DNA of 64,000 nucleotides, taken from Anabaena sp051781005 (lineage in GTDB: Bacteria > Cyanobacteriota > Cyanobacteriia > Cyanobacteriales > Nostocaceae). Positions 1-9,717 of this stretch are shown here, in pieces; position 1 is the stretch's first letter; every line of letters starts with the position of its first letter. The notes beneath the pieces are model-generated. The model was given only the letters and a program-made list of their open reading frames with translations. It searched no databases and was not told where the DNA came from. The translations under genes and the position numbers were made by a program. The stretch spans positions 682,001-746,000 of the forward strand of contig NZ_JBPWOA010000002.1 of assembly GCF_051781005.1 (NCBI RefSeq). Reading direction: 5' to 3'.

Positions 1-2
1 CT

Positions 3-3000
3 TCTACTACTGGTGGTGATATTTCAGTTAGCGCAGCAAATGATATAAACCTTGAAAAAGTCAGTGCAGAAGGAACTAGCACCAATGGAAACATCAATTT
101 GACAACTCAGAATGGTAGTCAAAATATTAATGGATTAATTGGTAAAGAAGTTTCTATAACTGGTAATGAAATCAACCTACAAGGAGGAGCTAATTCAGTT
201 AAAGGTAGTGGTAATTTAGTCCTACAACCCTCCACAACCAGTCAGGATATTACTTTGGGTGGTAATAGCGATAGTGGTACAAATACTTTAGATATAATTC
301 AATCTGACATAGCTGCATTAGGTAATGGCTTCAGTTCCATCACCATTGGACGTAGTGACGGCAGCGGTATAGTAACCGTGAATAATGCCACATTCCAAGA
401 CCCTGTAAATATCCTCTCTCCCACAGGTTCACTAATAGTTAATAGTGGTGGTATCACAGCTACAGATAATGCTTCTCTGAATTTCAATGTTGCCTCAACC
501 ACTCTCAATGGAGGCATTACCACCAACAATCAACCTATCACTTTCTCCAACGCAGTCTTACTGGGCAATGGTTCTAATGTTGCTCTTAATACTGGCAATG
601 CAGGCATCAATTTTGGTAATACAATTGATGGTAGTGGCAATTTAAACTTGATTGCGGGTACAGGCAATATTAGTTTTGGTGGTGCTATTGGTGGGATAAC
701 TCCACTCAGTAGCTTCAATATTAGCAGTGCTGCTAATACGACTATTCCCAGCAACATCTTCACCAGTGGCGACATAAGTATTAACAGCCCCGTCACCCTC
801 ACTGGTACTGATAGCAAATTATTCAGTTCTAGTGCAGGTTCAATCACAGCGAATGGGGCAATTACCAGCAACGCCTCAATTAACTTACTAGCTAACCAGA
901 ACATTACTACCGATAACATAACCACAAACGGTAACAATATAGATATCACGAGCAATGGCAGTATATCTAGTAAAGAGCTTTTGAGTCTATCTAATAGTTA
1001 TCCAAATGCAGGTAACAGTGGAGCAATTACACTGAATGCCAAAAATGATATTAATGTAGATTTTATAGTCACTGCTTCTTATGGTAGCTCTTTATCTGGT
1101 GTTGGCTCGGCAGGTAATGGTGGAGCAATCAAAATCACAAGTAGTGATGGTGGTATTAATGCAGGTTATTTAGCTTCAGATACATCTGCAAACGAGAGTC
1201 CAGTAGGTAATGGTGGTGAAATCACTCTCAATGCTAAAAATGATATTGTGGTGGACAATGTATTTGCTGGCACGTTGGGTAGTACAGCGGGTAATGGGGG
1301 GAAGATTAGCTTTCTTTCTACTGGACAGGGTAGCAGTATCGCTGTAAACGGCTGGATTGATTCCACCTCTTATGGGACTAATCAGATCGGTACAGGGGGA
1401 GAAATCACTTTAGAAGCTGACAATATTACTCTCTCTTCAGTTAATAATAATACTTTTTATCCAGGGACTCAGTATGGTGTAATTAGTTTAACTGGTAATA
1501 AGATAGACTTGGTAGGAGGTACAAACTCCGTTCGAGGTACTGGGGCAATACTAACACTTCAACCTAAAACAGCTACTCAAAATATTGCGATCACAGGTTC
1601 TACCGATAGTGCTACAAATACCTTAGACCTAACTCAATCTGACATAGCTGCATTAGGTAATGGCTTCAGTTCCATCACCATTGGACGTAGTGACGGCAGC
1701 GGTATAGTAACCGTGAATAATGCTACATTCCAAGACCCTGTAAATATACTTTTTCCCACAGGTTTACTAATAGTCAATAGCGGTGGAATTACAGCTATAG
1801 ATAATGCTTCTCTGAATTTCAATGTTGCCTCAACCACCCTCAATGGAGGCATTACCACTAACAATCAACCTATCACTTTCCCCAACGCGGTCTTACTTGG
1901 CAGTGGTGCTAATGTTACTCTCAACTCTGGCAATGCCAACATTAGTTTTGGTAACACAATTGATGGTGGTGGAAATTTAAACCTGACTGCTGGTACAGGT
2001 AACATTAGTTTTGGCGGTGCTATTGGTGGTACAACCCCACTCAGTAGTCTTAATATTATCAGTGGTGCTAACACAACTATTCCTAGTAACATCTTCACTA
2101 CTGGCAATATAAATATTAACAGCCCCGTAACCCTCACTGGCATTGGTAGCAAAGAATTTAATGCTGGTACAGGGACAATTGCCTTAAATAACTTCCTAGC
2201 AGCAGGTAGCAACAATCTCACATTAACAGCAAATGAGATTAACCTACCATCAACTCGTAATTCCGTCACTGGAACAGGTAATATTGAGCTTCAACCTTTC
2301 ACCCCCAGTCAGGATATTACTTTAGGTGGTACTAATGATAGTGGGACAGAAATTTTAGACCTCACCATATCTGATCTAACGTCCTTTCAAAATGGCTTTA
2401 TTTCTATCACGATTGGACGCAATAATGGTAGTGGTACGATCAATATAGATAGTGATGTTGTCATATTCCAAGATCCAGTCACAATTAATTCTCCTGGTGG
2501 GAATATGACTGTTAACAGCAACACTACAGTCTCAGCCATAGATAATGCCTCACTAATTCTTAATACTGCCTTAATCACGCTAAATGGAAGCATCACCACC
2601 AACAATCAACCTATGACTTTCCCCAGCAAAGTCTTACTCGGCAGTGGTGCTAATGTTGCGCTCAAATCTGGCAATGCAGACATTAATTTTGGTAACACAA
2701 TTGATGGTAGTGGCAATTTAAACCTGTCTGCTGGCACAGGCAACATTAACTTTGGTGGTGCTATTGGTGGGATAACACCTTTAAATAGTCTGAATGTTAC
2801 CGCTAGAAATACAAAAGTACCAGGAAATATTACTACTGAGAATGGTGGCATTATATTCAACAGTCCAGTTACTCTTACAGGTAACGCTACATTTAACGCG
2901 GGAAATAATGTACTTGTGCCAACAGCCATTGATCCTACTACGGGTATGCCTACATCCTTTGCATACTCCAGTACGGGAACGGGTACAATAGCGATTAATT

Positions 3001-5747
3001 CTAGTTTGAGTGCAGGAAGCAATTCTCTAAATTTGACAGCTGATAAAATTAACCTGCCGACTTCAGCTAACTCAGTGACAGGCACAGGCAATTTAGTTCT
3101 GCAACCAACAAAACCAAGTCAGAATATTGCACTTGGCGGTGCTACTGATACTGCGACAGGAACCCTCGATCTCACCAGCACTGATATAGCTGCATTAGCA
3201 AGCGGTTTTAGTTCTATCACTATTGGACGCAATGATGGCAGTGGCGCAATTAGTGTAGCTAGTAATGGTGTCACATTCCAAGACCCAGTTAAAATTCAAT
3301 CGCCCACTGGTGCAGGTTCAATCACAGCAACCGGAACTATTACGGGTACAGATGATACCTCAATTAATCTGTTAGCCAACCAGAACATCGCTACAGACAG
3401 CATCATCACAAATGGTCAAAACATCGACATTACCAGCAACACGGGTTTTATTAACCTTGGTAACTCTTTCAAAACCGTCTCTGGTACAGGCAGTGCTGGT
3501 AATATCAACTTGAATGGTAACGTTAATCTGGTCAACGACATCTCATTTAATACAGAAGCTCCTAGCCCAGGAAATATTAACTTTACAGGTACAGTTGATG
3601 GAGCTAGGAACTTAACCTTAACTGCGGGTAGTGGTAACATTAACCTTGGTGGTTCTTTAGGTAGTACAAATTCACTCAATAGCCTCAACATTACTAGTAC
3701 GACTGAGACAAGCATCAGCAGCGATATTCTCACTACTGGCGATATCAACTTTAGTAGTCCACTCGCTCTCACAGGGACTGGTAGCCAAACATTTAATTCT
3801 AGTGCAGGTTCAATAACCGCAACTGAAAAAATTACAGGCACAAATCAAGCTGCGATTAATATTTCAGCAAACAGCAATATTTCCACTCAAGATATTACCA
3901 ACAATAACAATAACGTCACCCTCAAAAGTACCAGTGGCACAGTTACGGCTCAAGATATTACAACCAATGGTGGAGGAATTAATATTGAAGCAAAAGACAG
4001 TATCAAAGCTGGGGTGTTAAATTCCAGTTCCATGACTGGTAATGGTGGTTCAGTCACATTAGATCCAGATAATGATATTGAAGTTGCTGCTATCAACGCT
4101 CAAGGTGGTAGTAATGGTACTGGTGGTAATGTAGACATTACAACTCGTCGTTTCTTCCAAGCTACTGGCACCTTTACTGATAACAATGGCACAAATGCTA
4201 GTATTTCTACCGCAGGTGGTACGGGCAGTGGTTCTGTTACCGTCCGTCATGGCGGCAATGGAGATATCCCATTTGTTGTGGGTGATGCCACTACCAACGG
4301 TACTGCGGCCGCCATTGCTACAGGTTTTGGCAATGTTATTGTACCCACCAAATCTATACCAAGTACTTATACTCAAGGCAATATTGGGATCATCACTCAA
4401 GACCCAGATAATATCCCCAACCCAGAATTAGAAGCACGTTCTACAGTTAACCCGTCACTGCTTACTACTAATATTAATAATTCTTCCGTAATAATTGATA
4501 CAGACTTCGCAGAATTAGATGAAAGTGCTACAAGACAGATAGAGCAATATCTAGGACAATCAGGAAAAAATTCAATCAAAAGCTTGTCTGATGCACAAGC
4601 TGCACTCCGCCAAATTGAGGCGAGAACAGGCATTAAACCAGCAATAGTTTATATAAGCTTTACTTCCAGCAGTGATACATCAACAAAAGATAAAGACTTA
4701 CTTGATTTAGTTCTTATCACTGGTAAAGGTAAACCCATACGCCAACCAGTTGTTGGTGCAACTAGAGCAAAGGTAATGCAAGTAGCTCAAAAGTTTTACA
4801 GTGAAATTTCTGATATCAATCAAGCCAATAATACAAACTATTTAACATCAGCACAGCAATTATATCAATGGCTGATTGCTCCTCAAGAAGCCGAGTTGCA
4901 AAAGCAAGGCATTCAAAATATGGCCTTTATTACAGATGTTGGTTTACGTTCTATCCCCTTAGCTGCTCTCCATGATGGTAAACAGTTTCTTATTGAAAAA
5001 TACAGTCTGGGAATGTTACCCAGTGTCAGCCTCACAGATGTTAACTATGTTGATATCAAGAAATCCCAAGTCTTAGCAATGGGAGCTAGTGAATTTACTA
5101 AAGACCAAAAACAGCAGCCCTTGCAGGCAGTGCCAATAGAGCTTTATAGTATTGCAAAATTATGGAATGGTAAATCTTTTCTTAATAAGAGCTTTACCCT
5201 AGAAAATCTCAAAATTAAACGCCAGCAAAATCCTTTTGGCATCATTCATTTAGCGACTCATGTAGATTTTGTTTCTGACAATTCACGTAACTCCTACATC
5301 CAGTTGTACGATAGCAAGTTGTCACTAAATCAAGTACGCGAGTTGGGATGGAATAAACCACCAGTAGAGTTACTAGTTTTAAGTGCTTGTAAATCAGCTT
5401 TTGGGGATGAAAAAGCAGAGTTAGGTTTTGCTGGGTTAACAGTACAAGCTGGGGTAAAATCAGCTGTTGCCAGTTTGTGGTATGTTTCCGATGCTGGAAC
5501 TCTCGGTTTGATGACGGAGTTTTATCAGCAGTTAAAAACTTCACCAATTAAAGCGGAAGCACTACGACAAGCACAGATGGCAATGATTCAAAATAAAGTT
5601 GCAGTTGAAGGCAATAAATTAAGTGGTGTCAATAGCAGCATTGATCTACCACCAGAAATATCTACCTATTTACAGAAGAATATTAATGGTAATCTCTCCC
5701 ATCCCTACTATTGGTCTGCCTTTACAATGATTGGTAGTCAGTGGTAA
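3..5747 (+). CDS. Adhesin-like repeat protein with C-terminal CHAT protease domain (5' end outside window)
   Basis: The reading frame is open to the left edge, so the true N-terminus and any signal peptide lie outside. About 1450 visible residues are Asn/Gly/Ser/Thr-rich beta-helix-like repeats of the filamentous-haemagglutinin/two-partner-secretion kind, with recurring units such as NGFSSITIGR..GSG..FQDPV and NLxAGTGNISFGGAIGG. The last 350 or so residues form a CHAT (caspase HetF-associated, TPR-linked) domain: the catalytic His lies in HLATH and the catalytic Cys in LSACKSAFG, followed by GFAGLTVQAGVKSAVASLW. CHAT proteins are caspase-like cysteine peptidases. I infer a secreted or surface repeat stalk carrying a protease, as in large cyanobacterial CHAT-haemagglutinin proteins. 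No substrate can be named. The next gene begins about 370 bases downstream on the same strand. Confidence 0.85.
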   Translation, partial: STTGGDISVSAANDINLEKVSAEGTSTNGNINLTTQNGSQNINGLIGKEVSITGNEINLQGGANSVKGSGNLVLQPSTTSQDITLGGNSDSGTNTLDIIQSDIAALGNGFSSITIGRSDGSGIVTVNNATFQDPVNILSPTGSLIVNSGGITATDNASLNFNVASTTLNGGITTNNQPITFSNAVLLGNGSNVALNTGNAGINFGNTIDGSGNLNLIAGTGNISFGGAIGGITPLSSFNISSAANTTIPSNIFTSGDISINSPVTLTGTDSKLFSSSAGSITANGAITSNASINLLANQNITTDNITTNGNNIDITSNGSISSKELLSLSNSYPNAGNSGAITLNAKNDINVDFIVTASYGSSLSGVGSAGNGGAIKITSSDGGINAGYLASDTSANESPVGNGGEITLNAKNDIVVDNVFAGTLGSTAGNGGKISFLSTGQGSSIAVNGWIDSTSYGTNQIGTGGEITLEADNITLSSVNNNTFYPGTQYGVISLTGNKIDLVGGTNSVRGTGAILTLQPKTATQNIAITGSTDSATNTLDLTQSDIAALGNGFSSITIGRSDGSGIVTVNNATFQDPVNILFPTGLLIVNSGGITAIDNASLNFNVASTTLNGGITTNNQPITFPNAVLLGSGANVTLNSGNANISFGNTIDGGGNLNLTAGTGNISFGGAIGGTTPLSSLNIISGANTTIPSNIFTTGNININSPVTLTGIGSKEFNAGTGTIALNNFLAAGSNNLTLTANEINLPSTRNSVTGTGNIELQPFTPSQDITLGGTNDSGTEILDLTISDLTSFQNGFISITIGRNNGSGTINIDSDVVIFQDPVTINSPGGNMTVNSNTTVSAIDNASLILNTALITLNGSITTNNQPMTFPSKVLLGSGANVALKSGNADINFGNTIDGSGNLNLSAGTGNINFGGAIGGITPLNSLNVTARNTKVPGNITTENGGIIFNSPVTLTGNATFNAGNNVLVPTAIDPTTGMPTSFAYSSTGTGTIAINSSLSAGSNSLNLTADKINLPTSANSVTGTGNLVLQPTKPSQNIALGGATDTATGTLDLTSTDIAALASGFSSITIGRNDGSGAISVASNGVTFQDPVKIQSPTGAGSITATGTITGTDDTSINLLANQNIATDSIITNGQNIDITSNTGFINLGNSFKTVSGTGSAGNINLNGNVNLVNDISFNTEAPSPGNINFTGTVDGARNLTLTAGSGNINLGGSLGSTNSLNSLNITSTTETSISSDILTTGDINFSSPLALTGTGSQTFNSSAGSITATEKITGTNQAAINISANSNISTQDITNNNNNVTLKSTSGTVTAQDITTNGGGINIEAKDSIKAGVLNSSSMTGNGGSVTLDPDNDIEVAAINAQGGSNGTGGNVDITTRRFFQATGTFTDNNGTNASISTAGGTGSGSVTVRHGGNGDIPFVVGDATTNGTAAAIATGFGNVIVPTKSIPSTYTQGNIGIITQDPDNIPNPELEARSTVNPSLLTTNINNSSVIIDTDFAELDESATRQIEQYLGQSGKNSIKSLSDAQAALRQIEARTGIKPAIVYISFTSSSDTSTKDKDLLDLVLITGKGKPIRQPVVGATRAKVMQVAQKFYSEISDINQANNTNYLTSAQQLYQWLIAPQEAELQKQGIQNMAFITDVGLRSIPLAALHDGKQFLIEKYSLGMLPSVSLTDVNYVDIKKSQVLAMGASEFTKDQKQQPLQAVPIELYSIAKLWNGKSFLNKSFTLENLKIKRQQNPFGIIHLATHVDFVSDNSRNSYIQLYDSKLSLNQVRELGWNKPPVELLVLSACKSAFGDEKAELGFAGLTVQAGVKSAVASLWYVSDAGTLGLMTEFYQQLKTSPIKAEALRQAQMAMIQNKVAVEGNKLSGVNSSIDLPPEISTYLQKNINGNLSHPYYWSAFTMIGSQW
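299..575 (+). repeat. Internal repeat, copy 1, in the CHAT adhesin gene
   Basis: This segment recurs at 1634-1910, offset by 1335 bases. The first 110 bases or so are almost identical at DNA level, including synonymous positions. Further diverged versions lie near 2370 and 3190. Confidence 0.8.
1634..1910 (+). repeat. Internal repeat, copy 2, in the CHAT adhesin gene
   Basis: Second copy of the 299-575 segment. The near-identity of its first part points to a recent duplication or gene conversion within the repeat region. The other repeat units are much more diverged. Confidence 0.8.
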
Positions 5748-6118
5748 AAATAATGTGGAGACTTTTATACCACGTAATGATCCAGTTTGGTTTAAGGGAT
5801 CACCAAAAAATAGATTTCCCAATTTTGTGGGATGGGCATACTATGGCTAACGCTACGCTACGCTATCGACAAGTCTTACAGTGAGCTTGTCGAACTGCTC
5901 AGTCCGAGGATGCCCGCACCACAAGAAACTTTAAGAAACTTTTGGGTGTTTTTTTAATTGGAAGTCCCTAATTTTAGAGCCAATTGGCAAGTTGCTAGAT
6001 TTACCTTTGGAAATATTTCAGAAAGCTGTACAGCTTTCTGAGGAATAACTAACTTTATCGGCATCCTCAGCAGTTCTAGAATTAAAATTAACTTTGTTCT
6101 CTAATTTTTACCCAATAC
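5748..6118. other. Intergenic region with dispersed-repeat sequence
   Basis: No gene is seen. About 5838-5930 holds a GC-richer stretch (GCTACGCTACGCTATCG, then CTTGTCGAACTGCTCAG) of the dispersed-repeat type found elsewhere in the window, for example near 13600-13690. The last 100 bases should hold the trpB promoter, but I could not assign boxes confidently. Confidence 0.5.
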
Positions 6119-7357
6119 GTGACTACTACACCTCTTTCCCCAAATTTTTCACAAACCGCTTCAGTACCTGATACCCTGGGACGCTTTGGTCGCTTCGGTG
6201 GTAAGTACGTTCCTGAAACTTTAATGCCTGCTTTAGCGGAACTAGAAACAGCTTATCAGCAATATCGGAACGAACCTGGTTTTCAGGCAGAATTACAAGG
6301 GTTACTGCGTGATTATGTAGGACGTGCTACACCGTTATATTTTGCTGAACGCCTCACTAGTCATTATGCCCGTCCTGATGGAACAGGGGTGCAAATTTAT
6401 TTAAAACGTGAAGATTTAAATCACACTGGCGCACATAAAATTAATAATGCTCTTGGTCAAGTGTTATTAGCCAAGCGCATGGGTAAAAAGCGGATTATTG
6501 CGGAAACCGGTGCAGGACAACATGGCGTAGCGACGGCGACGGTTTGCGCCCGTTTTGGTTTAGAATGCGTGATTTATATGGGTGTTCATGATATGGAACG
6601 CCAAGCTTTAAATGTGTTCCGAATGCGGCTGATGGGGGCTGAAGTTCGCCCTGTGTCTGCGGGTACGGGAACTCTCAAAGATGCCACTTCTGAAGCCATC
6701 CGCGATTGGGTAACGAATGTGGAAACTACTCATTACATCCTTGGTTCTGTGGCTGGGCCCCATCCATACCCAATGATGGTACGGGATTTTCATGCTGTGA
6801 TTGGTGAAGAAACTCGCGCTCAGGCGATGGAAAAATGGGGCGGTTTACCTGATATTCTGATGGCTTGTGTGGGTGGTGGTTCTAATGCAATGGGACTATT
6901 TCACGAATTTGTGAAGGAGCCATCTGTACGTTTAATTGGTGTGGAAGCAGCGGGAGAAGGTGTGAATACTGGTAAACACGCAGCTACTTTGACAAAAGGA
7001 CAAGTTGGTGTGTTGCATGGTTCGATGAGTTATCTTTTGCAAGATGATGATGGGCAAGTTATTGAACCCCATTCGATTAGTGCTGGGTTAGATTATCCTG
7101 GTGTGGGGCCAGAACACAGCTATATGAAAGATATTGGACGGGCTGAATATTACAGTGTGACTGATGCTGAAGCTTTGGATGCCTTTCAGCGGTTGTCGAA
7201 GTTAGAGGGAATTATACCCGCTTTGGAAACTTCTCATGCGATCGCTTATCTAGAAACTTTATGTCCCCAACTCTCTGGTAGTCCCCGAATTATCATCAAC
7301 TGTTCTGGACGAGGTGACAAAGATGTGCAAACAGCCGCTAAGTTCTTAATTCAATGA
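6119..7357 (+). CDS. trpB: Tryptophan synthase beta chain
   Basis: TrpB condenses indole (channelled from TrpA) with L-serine to make L-tryptophan, using pyridoxal phosphate, in the cytoplasmic alpha2beta2 complex. The 412-residue length is usual. Visible family landmarks are GRFGRFGGKYVPETLMPAL near the N-terminus, HTGAHKINNALGQ with the PLP Lys at about residue 107, AETGAGQHGVATA with the catalytic Glu, CVGGGSNAMG (phosphate-binding loop) and GLDYPGVGPEHS. Translation starts with GTG at 6119, since no ATG lies near the conserved N-terminus. No trpA or other trp gene is adjacent, so the pathway genes are dispersed, as is common in cyanobacteria. Confidence 0.97.
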   Translation: MTTTPLSPNFSQTASVPDTLGRFGRFGGKYVPETLMPALAELETAYQQYRNEPGFQAELQGLLRDYVGRATPLYFAERLTSHYARPDGTGVQIYLKREDLNHTGAHKINNALGQVLLAKRMGKKRIIAETGAGQHGVATATVCARFGLECVIYMGVHDMERQALNVFRMRLMGAEVRPVSAGTGTLKDATSEAIRDWVTNVETTHYILGSVAGPHPYPMMVRDFHAVIGEETRAQAMEKWGGLPDILMACVGGGSNAMGLFHEFVKEPSVRLIGVEAAGEGVNTGKHAATLTKGQVGVLHGSMSYLLQDDDGQVIEPHSISAGLDYPGVGPEHSYMKDIGRAEYYSVTDAEALDAFQRLSKLEGIIPALETSHAIAYLETLCPQLSGSPRIIINCSGRGDKDVQTAAKFLIQ

Positions 7358-7467
7358 GTACAATCGGGGTATGTCCATAACACACCCCAAAAAACTTGTA
7401 GATAATTTCATCAACTAGGTGATTTAATCTACATCCCTAACTCATGTCTTTTGAACAGTGTTAAATT

Positions 7468-7983
7468 ATGTTTAAAAACACTATTTCAGCCGCTGGTGCA
7501 GGGTTATTGGTTTTAGTTAGTGGTGGGATAGCTAGTTCAGCACCTAATTCTCCGACCGTATTAACTCCTAGCTACCAGGTTGCACAAGGTACCGTTAATA
7601 CGGCGGCAATAGAAACATCTGTTTTCCAGAAAATCAATCAGTACCGTGCTTCCCAAAATTTACCTCCACTGACTCGTAATTCTAAGATTGACAATCAAGC
7701 CAGAATTCACAGTCAAAACATGGCTAGTGGTAGAGTTGGCTTTGGACATAGCGGATTTCAATCACGAGTTCAAGCGATCGCTATTCCCTTCAGTTCAGCT
7801 GCGGAGAATGTTGCCTACAACCAAGGTTCTAGTGATCCAGCTACTACAGCAGTTCAAAGTTGGCTTAAAAGTACAGGACATTTAACCAACATTAGAGGTA
7901 ACTATAACCTCACGGGCATTGGTGTAGCAAATAATAGCCGAGGAGAAATTTATTTCACACAAATTTTCCTGCGATCAAGATAA
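7468..7983 (+). CDS. Secreted CAP-domain protein (YkwD/SCP-like), copy 1
   Basis: A 171-residue protein with an N-terminal signal sequence (MFKNTISAAGAGLLVLVSGG, then a small-residue cleavage region) and one CAP/SCP domain from about residue 48 to the end. Conserved CAP elements are INQYRASQNLPPL, ARIHSQNMASG, FGHSGFQSRV (His), SAAENVAYN (Glu) and STGHLTNI (His), ending in TQIFLRSR. Bacterial CAP proteins are extracytoplasmic and their biochemical role is mostly unknown. I infer export to the periplasm or cell surface. A close paralogue follows 340 bases downstream in the same orientation, so this is a tandem duplication. Confidence 0.9.
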   Translation: MFKNTISAAGAGLLVLVSGGIASSAPNSPTVLTPSYQVAQGTVNTAAIETSVFQKINQYRASQNLPPLTRNSKIDNQARIHSQNMASGRVGFGHSGFQSRVQAIAIPFSSAAENVAYNQGSSDPATTAVQSWLKSTGHLTNIRGNYNLTGIGVANNSRGEIYFTQIFLRSR

Positions 7984-8322
7984 ATTTTGTGAGCAATAGC
8001 TGTTTAATAATTTTAGTATTCATGACATCTGTCAGTGGATACTATTTTTTATATATTTTTTTGATTAATAATGTAGTGTCAAGAACATTTAAAGAGGTAA
8101 AGCATCCACTACTGACATATACTGGATACCAGTTTTTTTAAAAGGTCATGAAATTGGCAGATTTTCAGGGAAATAAAATGCCATCTTGATAATACTGAAC
8201 TCAGAAGTTTGGAAAATCAGGCAATTCCTCAGTTTATGAATACTTGATAGTATCCTGGTATTTATTCTGAAATCAGAAGATAGAGTATATGTCTCATAAA
8301 TTCATACACTACCTAATTCTCT
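7984..8322. other. Intergenic spacer between the two CAP genes
   Basis: AT-rich, with no reading frame worth reporting. It presumably carries the promoter of the second CAP gene. Loosely related segments (CTGTCAGTGGATA near 8029 and ATCCACTACTGACAT near 8103) face each other but do not make a clean hairpin. Confidence 0.4.
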
Positions 8323-8874
8323 ATGTTCCGACAAACTGCTTTTGGCATGGCTTTAAGTACGCTTGTCCTTGCTAGTGGATTCATGACGGCTCCTATTACC
8401 AGTAATAGTTTTACCAAAAAAATCGCTCAAACTCAGCAGTCATTGAATCTTTCTAGTCAGGCAGTTATCGCATCGAATCTTAATTCTCAAAATTCTACTC
8501 TAGAAAAATTAGTTTTTGAGCAAATTAATCAATATCGGGTTGCTCAAGGAATGCCAAAGTTAACTTTAAATGCAAATATCTCTCAGCAAGCAAGAATTCA
8601 CAGTCAAAATATGGCTAATGGTATAGTTAAGTTTAGTCATCATGGATTTGAACAGCGAGTTAAAGCTATCCCTCTTAGTTACAACAGTGCGGCAGAAAAT
8701 GTAGCTTTTAATGTCGGATATAGTAATCCCGCAAATCAAGCTGTGATTGGTTGGTTAAATAGTCCCGGACATTTAAAGAATATTCATGGACAATATAAAC
8801 TTACAGGGGTTGGTGTAGCTATTAATGCTAAAGGTGAAGTCTACCTCACGCAAATATTTCTAAATACTAGATAG
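8323..8874 (+). CDS. Secreted CAP-domain protein (YkwD/SCP-like), copy 2
   Basis: A 183-residue paralogue of the preceding gene. A hydrophobic N-terminus (MFRQTAFGMALSTLVLASG) is followed by a 40-residue Ser/Asn/Gln-rich linker and a CAP domain from about residue 60: INQYRVAQGMPKL, ARIHSQNMANG, FSHHGFEQRV, SAAENVAFN and SPGHLKNI, ending TQIFLNTR. It keeps the His/Glu/His CAP residues seen in copy 1. The two proteins differ mostly in the linker and signal region, which suggests duplication followed by divergence. Function is unknown; it should act outside the cytoplasmic membrane. Confidence 0.9.
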   Translation: MFRQTAFGMALSTLVLASGFMTAPITSNSFTKKIAQTQQSLNLSSQAVIASNLNSQNSTLEKLVFEQINQYRVAQGMPKLTLNANISQQARIHSQNMANGIVKFSHHGFEQRVKAIPLSYNSAAENVAFNVGYSNPANQAVIGWLNSPGHLKNIHGQYKLTGVGVAINAKGEVYLTQIFLNTR

Positions 8875-8903
8875 ATTTGATAAGTGATTTTCTGAAAAAA
8901 TTA

Positions 8904-8935
8904 CAGTAGGGACGTATTGCAATATGCCCCTACTG
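8904..8935. repeat. 32-base palindrome, dispersed-repeat type, possible terminator hairpin
   Basis: CAGTAGGG and CCCTACTG flank a centre (CGTATTGCAATATG) that also pairs, giving a nearly perfect hairpin 29 bases after the second CAP gene. Palindromes of the form GTAGGGGC...GCCCCTAC are common dispersed repeats in bacteria. No strong T-run follows, so terminator activity is only possible. Confidence 0.65.
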
Positions 8936-9009
8936 CTGTTGTAATAATTTAGTGTCTGACAGGGTAATTTAACGAATAGACACTATAATTTATTATTTCT
9001 GAGCAATTC

Positions 9010-9639
9010 ATGACATTACAAAATTTTCAAGTTTGCGATCGCGATTTGGATGCAGCCACCCTCTCCTTGTATTTAGAATCTGATGCTCTTGCTGTCGATA
9101 CGGAGACTATGGGATTATTACCTCAGCGAGATCGCTTGTGTCTCATTCAATTGTGCAACCCAGAGGGACAGGTAACAGCCATCCGCATCGCTCAAGGACA
9201 AACAGCAGCTCCTCACTTAAAACAACTTCTGGAAGCACCCCATGTCCTGAAAGTATTTCACTTTGCCCGTTTTGATGTCGCTACTTTACGTCATAACTTG
9301 GGAATCCAGGTTCAACCTGTTTTTTGTACCAAAATTGCTAGTAAGTTAGCTCGTACTTACACTAATCGTCACGGACTCAAAGATGTGGTGCAAGAATTGG
9401 CACAAGTAGAACTAGATAAAAGCTCTCAAAGTTCTGATTGGGGAAACGCCACTAATTTATCAGAAGCTCAACTCAGTTATGCCGCTAACGATGTGCGTTA
9501 TTTACTGAACATACAGCAAAAGCTCACCCAAATGCTACAACGAGAAGGACGTTGGCAACTAGCACAAGAATGCTTCCAATTTCTGCCAACAATAGTTTCC
9601 TTGGATTTGTTGCAGTTCAAAGATTTATTTGAACACTGA
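9010..9639 (+). CDS. RNase D-like 3'-5' exonuclease (DEDDy), short form
   Basis: A 209-residue single-domain protein of the RNase D / DnaQ-like exonuclease superfamily. The DEDDy residues are visible: AVDTETMGL (Asp and Glu, about residues 29-31), FHFARFDVATL (Asp) and YAANDVRYL (Tyr and Asp). It lacks the HRDC domains of enterobacterial RNase D, as is usual for the short cyanobacterial versions. Expected to trim structured RNA 3' ends with two divalent metals in the cytoplasm; the actual substrate is not evident. The ATG at 9010 leads straight into the conserved region. The convergent rhodanese gene lies 70 bases away across heptamer repeats. Confidence 0.88.
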   Translation: MTLQNFQVCDRDLDAATLSLYLESDALAVDTETMGLLPQRDRLCLIQLCNPEGQVTAIRIAQGQTAAPHLKQLLEAPHVLKVFHFARFDVATLRHNLGIQVQPVFCTKIASKLARTYTNRHGLKDVVQELAQVELDKSSQSSDWGNATNLSEAQLSYAANDVRYLLNIQQKLTQMLQREGRWQLAQECFQFLPTIVSLDLLQFKDLFEH

Positions 9640-9649
9640 GGAATAATTA

Positions 9650-9717
9650 CTAATTCGTAATTCGTAATTCGTAATTAGGAAAAACTCTTATCTGTCACCT
9701 GTCACCTGTCACCTAAT
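9650..9717. repeat. Short tandem heptamer repeats (TAATTCG and CACCTGT)
   Basis: Three to four units of TAATTCG (9650-9676) and three of CACCTGT (9694-9716) fill the gap between two convergent genes, the second array touching the stop codon of the rhodanese gene. Such heptamer arrays are typical of filamentous cyanobacterial genomes. Confidence 0.8.

Noticed and set aside
299..3841. Long minus-strand frames opposite the CHAT adhesin repeats
   Set aside because: They are antisense shadows of a low-complexity coding repeat (hydrophobic Leu/Val/Pro-rich translations) and show no family features.
7365..7395. GGGGTATGT...ACACACCCC after trpB as a terminator
   Set aside because: The stem has a mismatch, the pairing is short, and A residues rather than T residues follow on the plus strand.
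9650..9717. Direct repeats considered as a CRISPR array
   Set aside because: The units are only 7 bases with no spacers. The same applies to the arrays at 16755, 35215 and 38829; no CRISPR array or cas gene was seen in the window.
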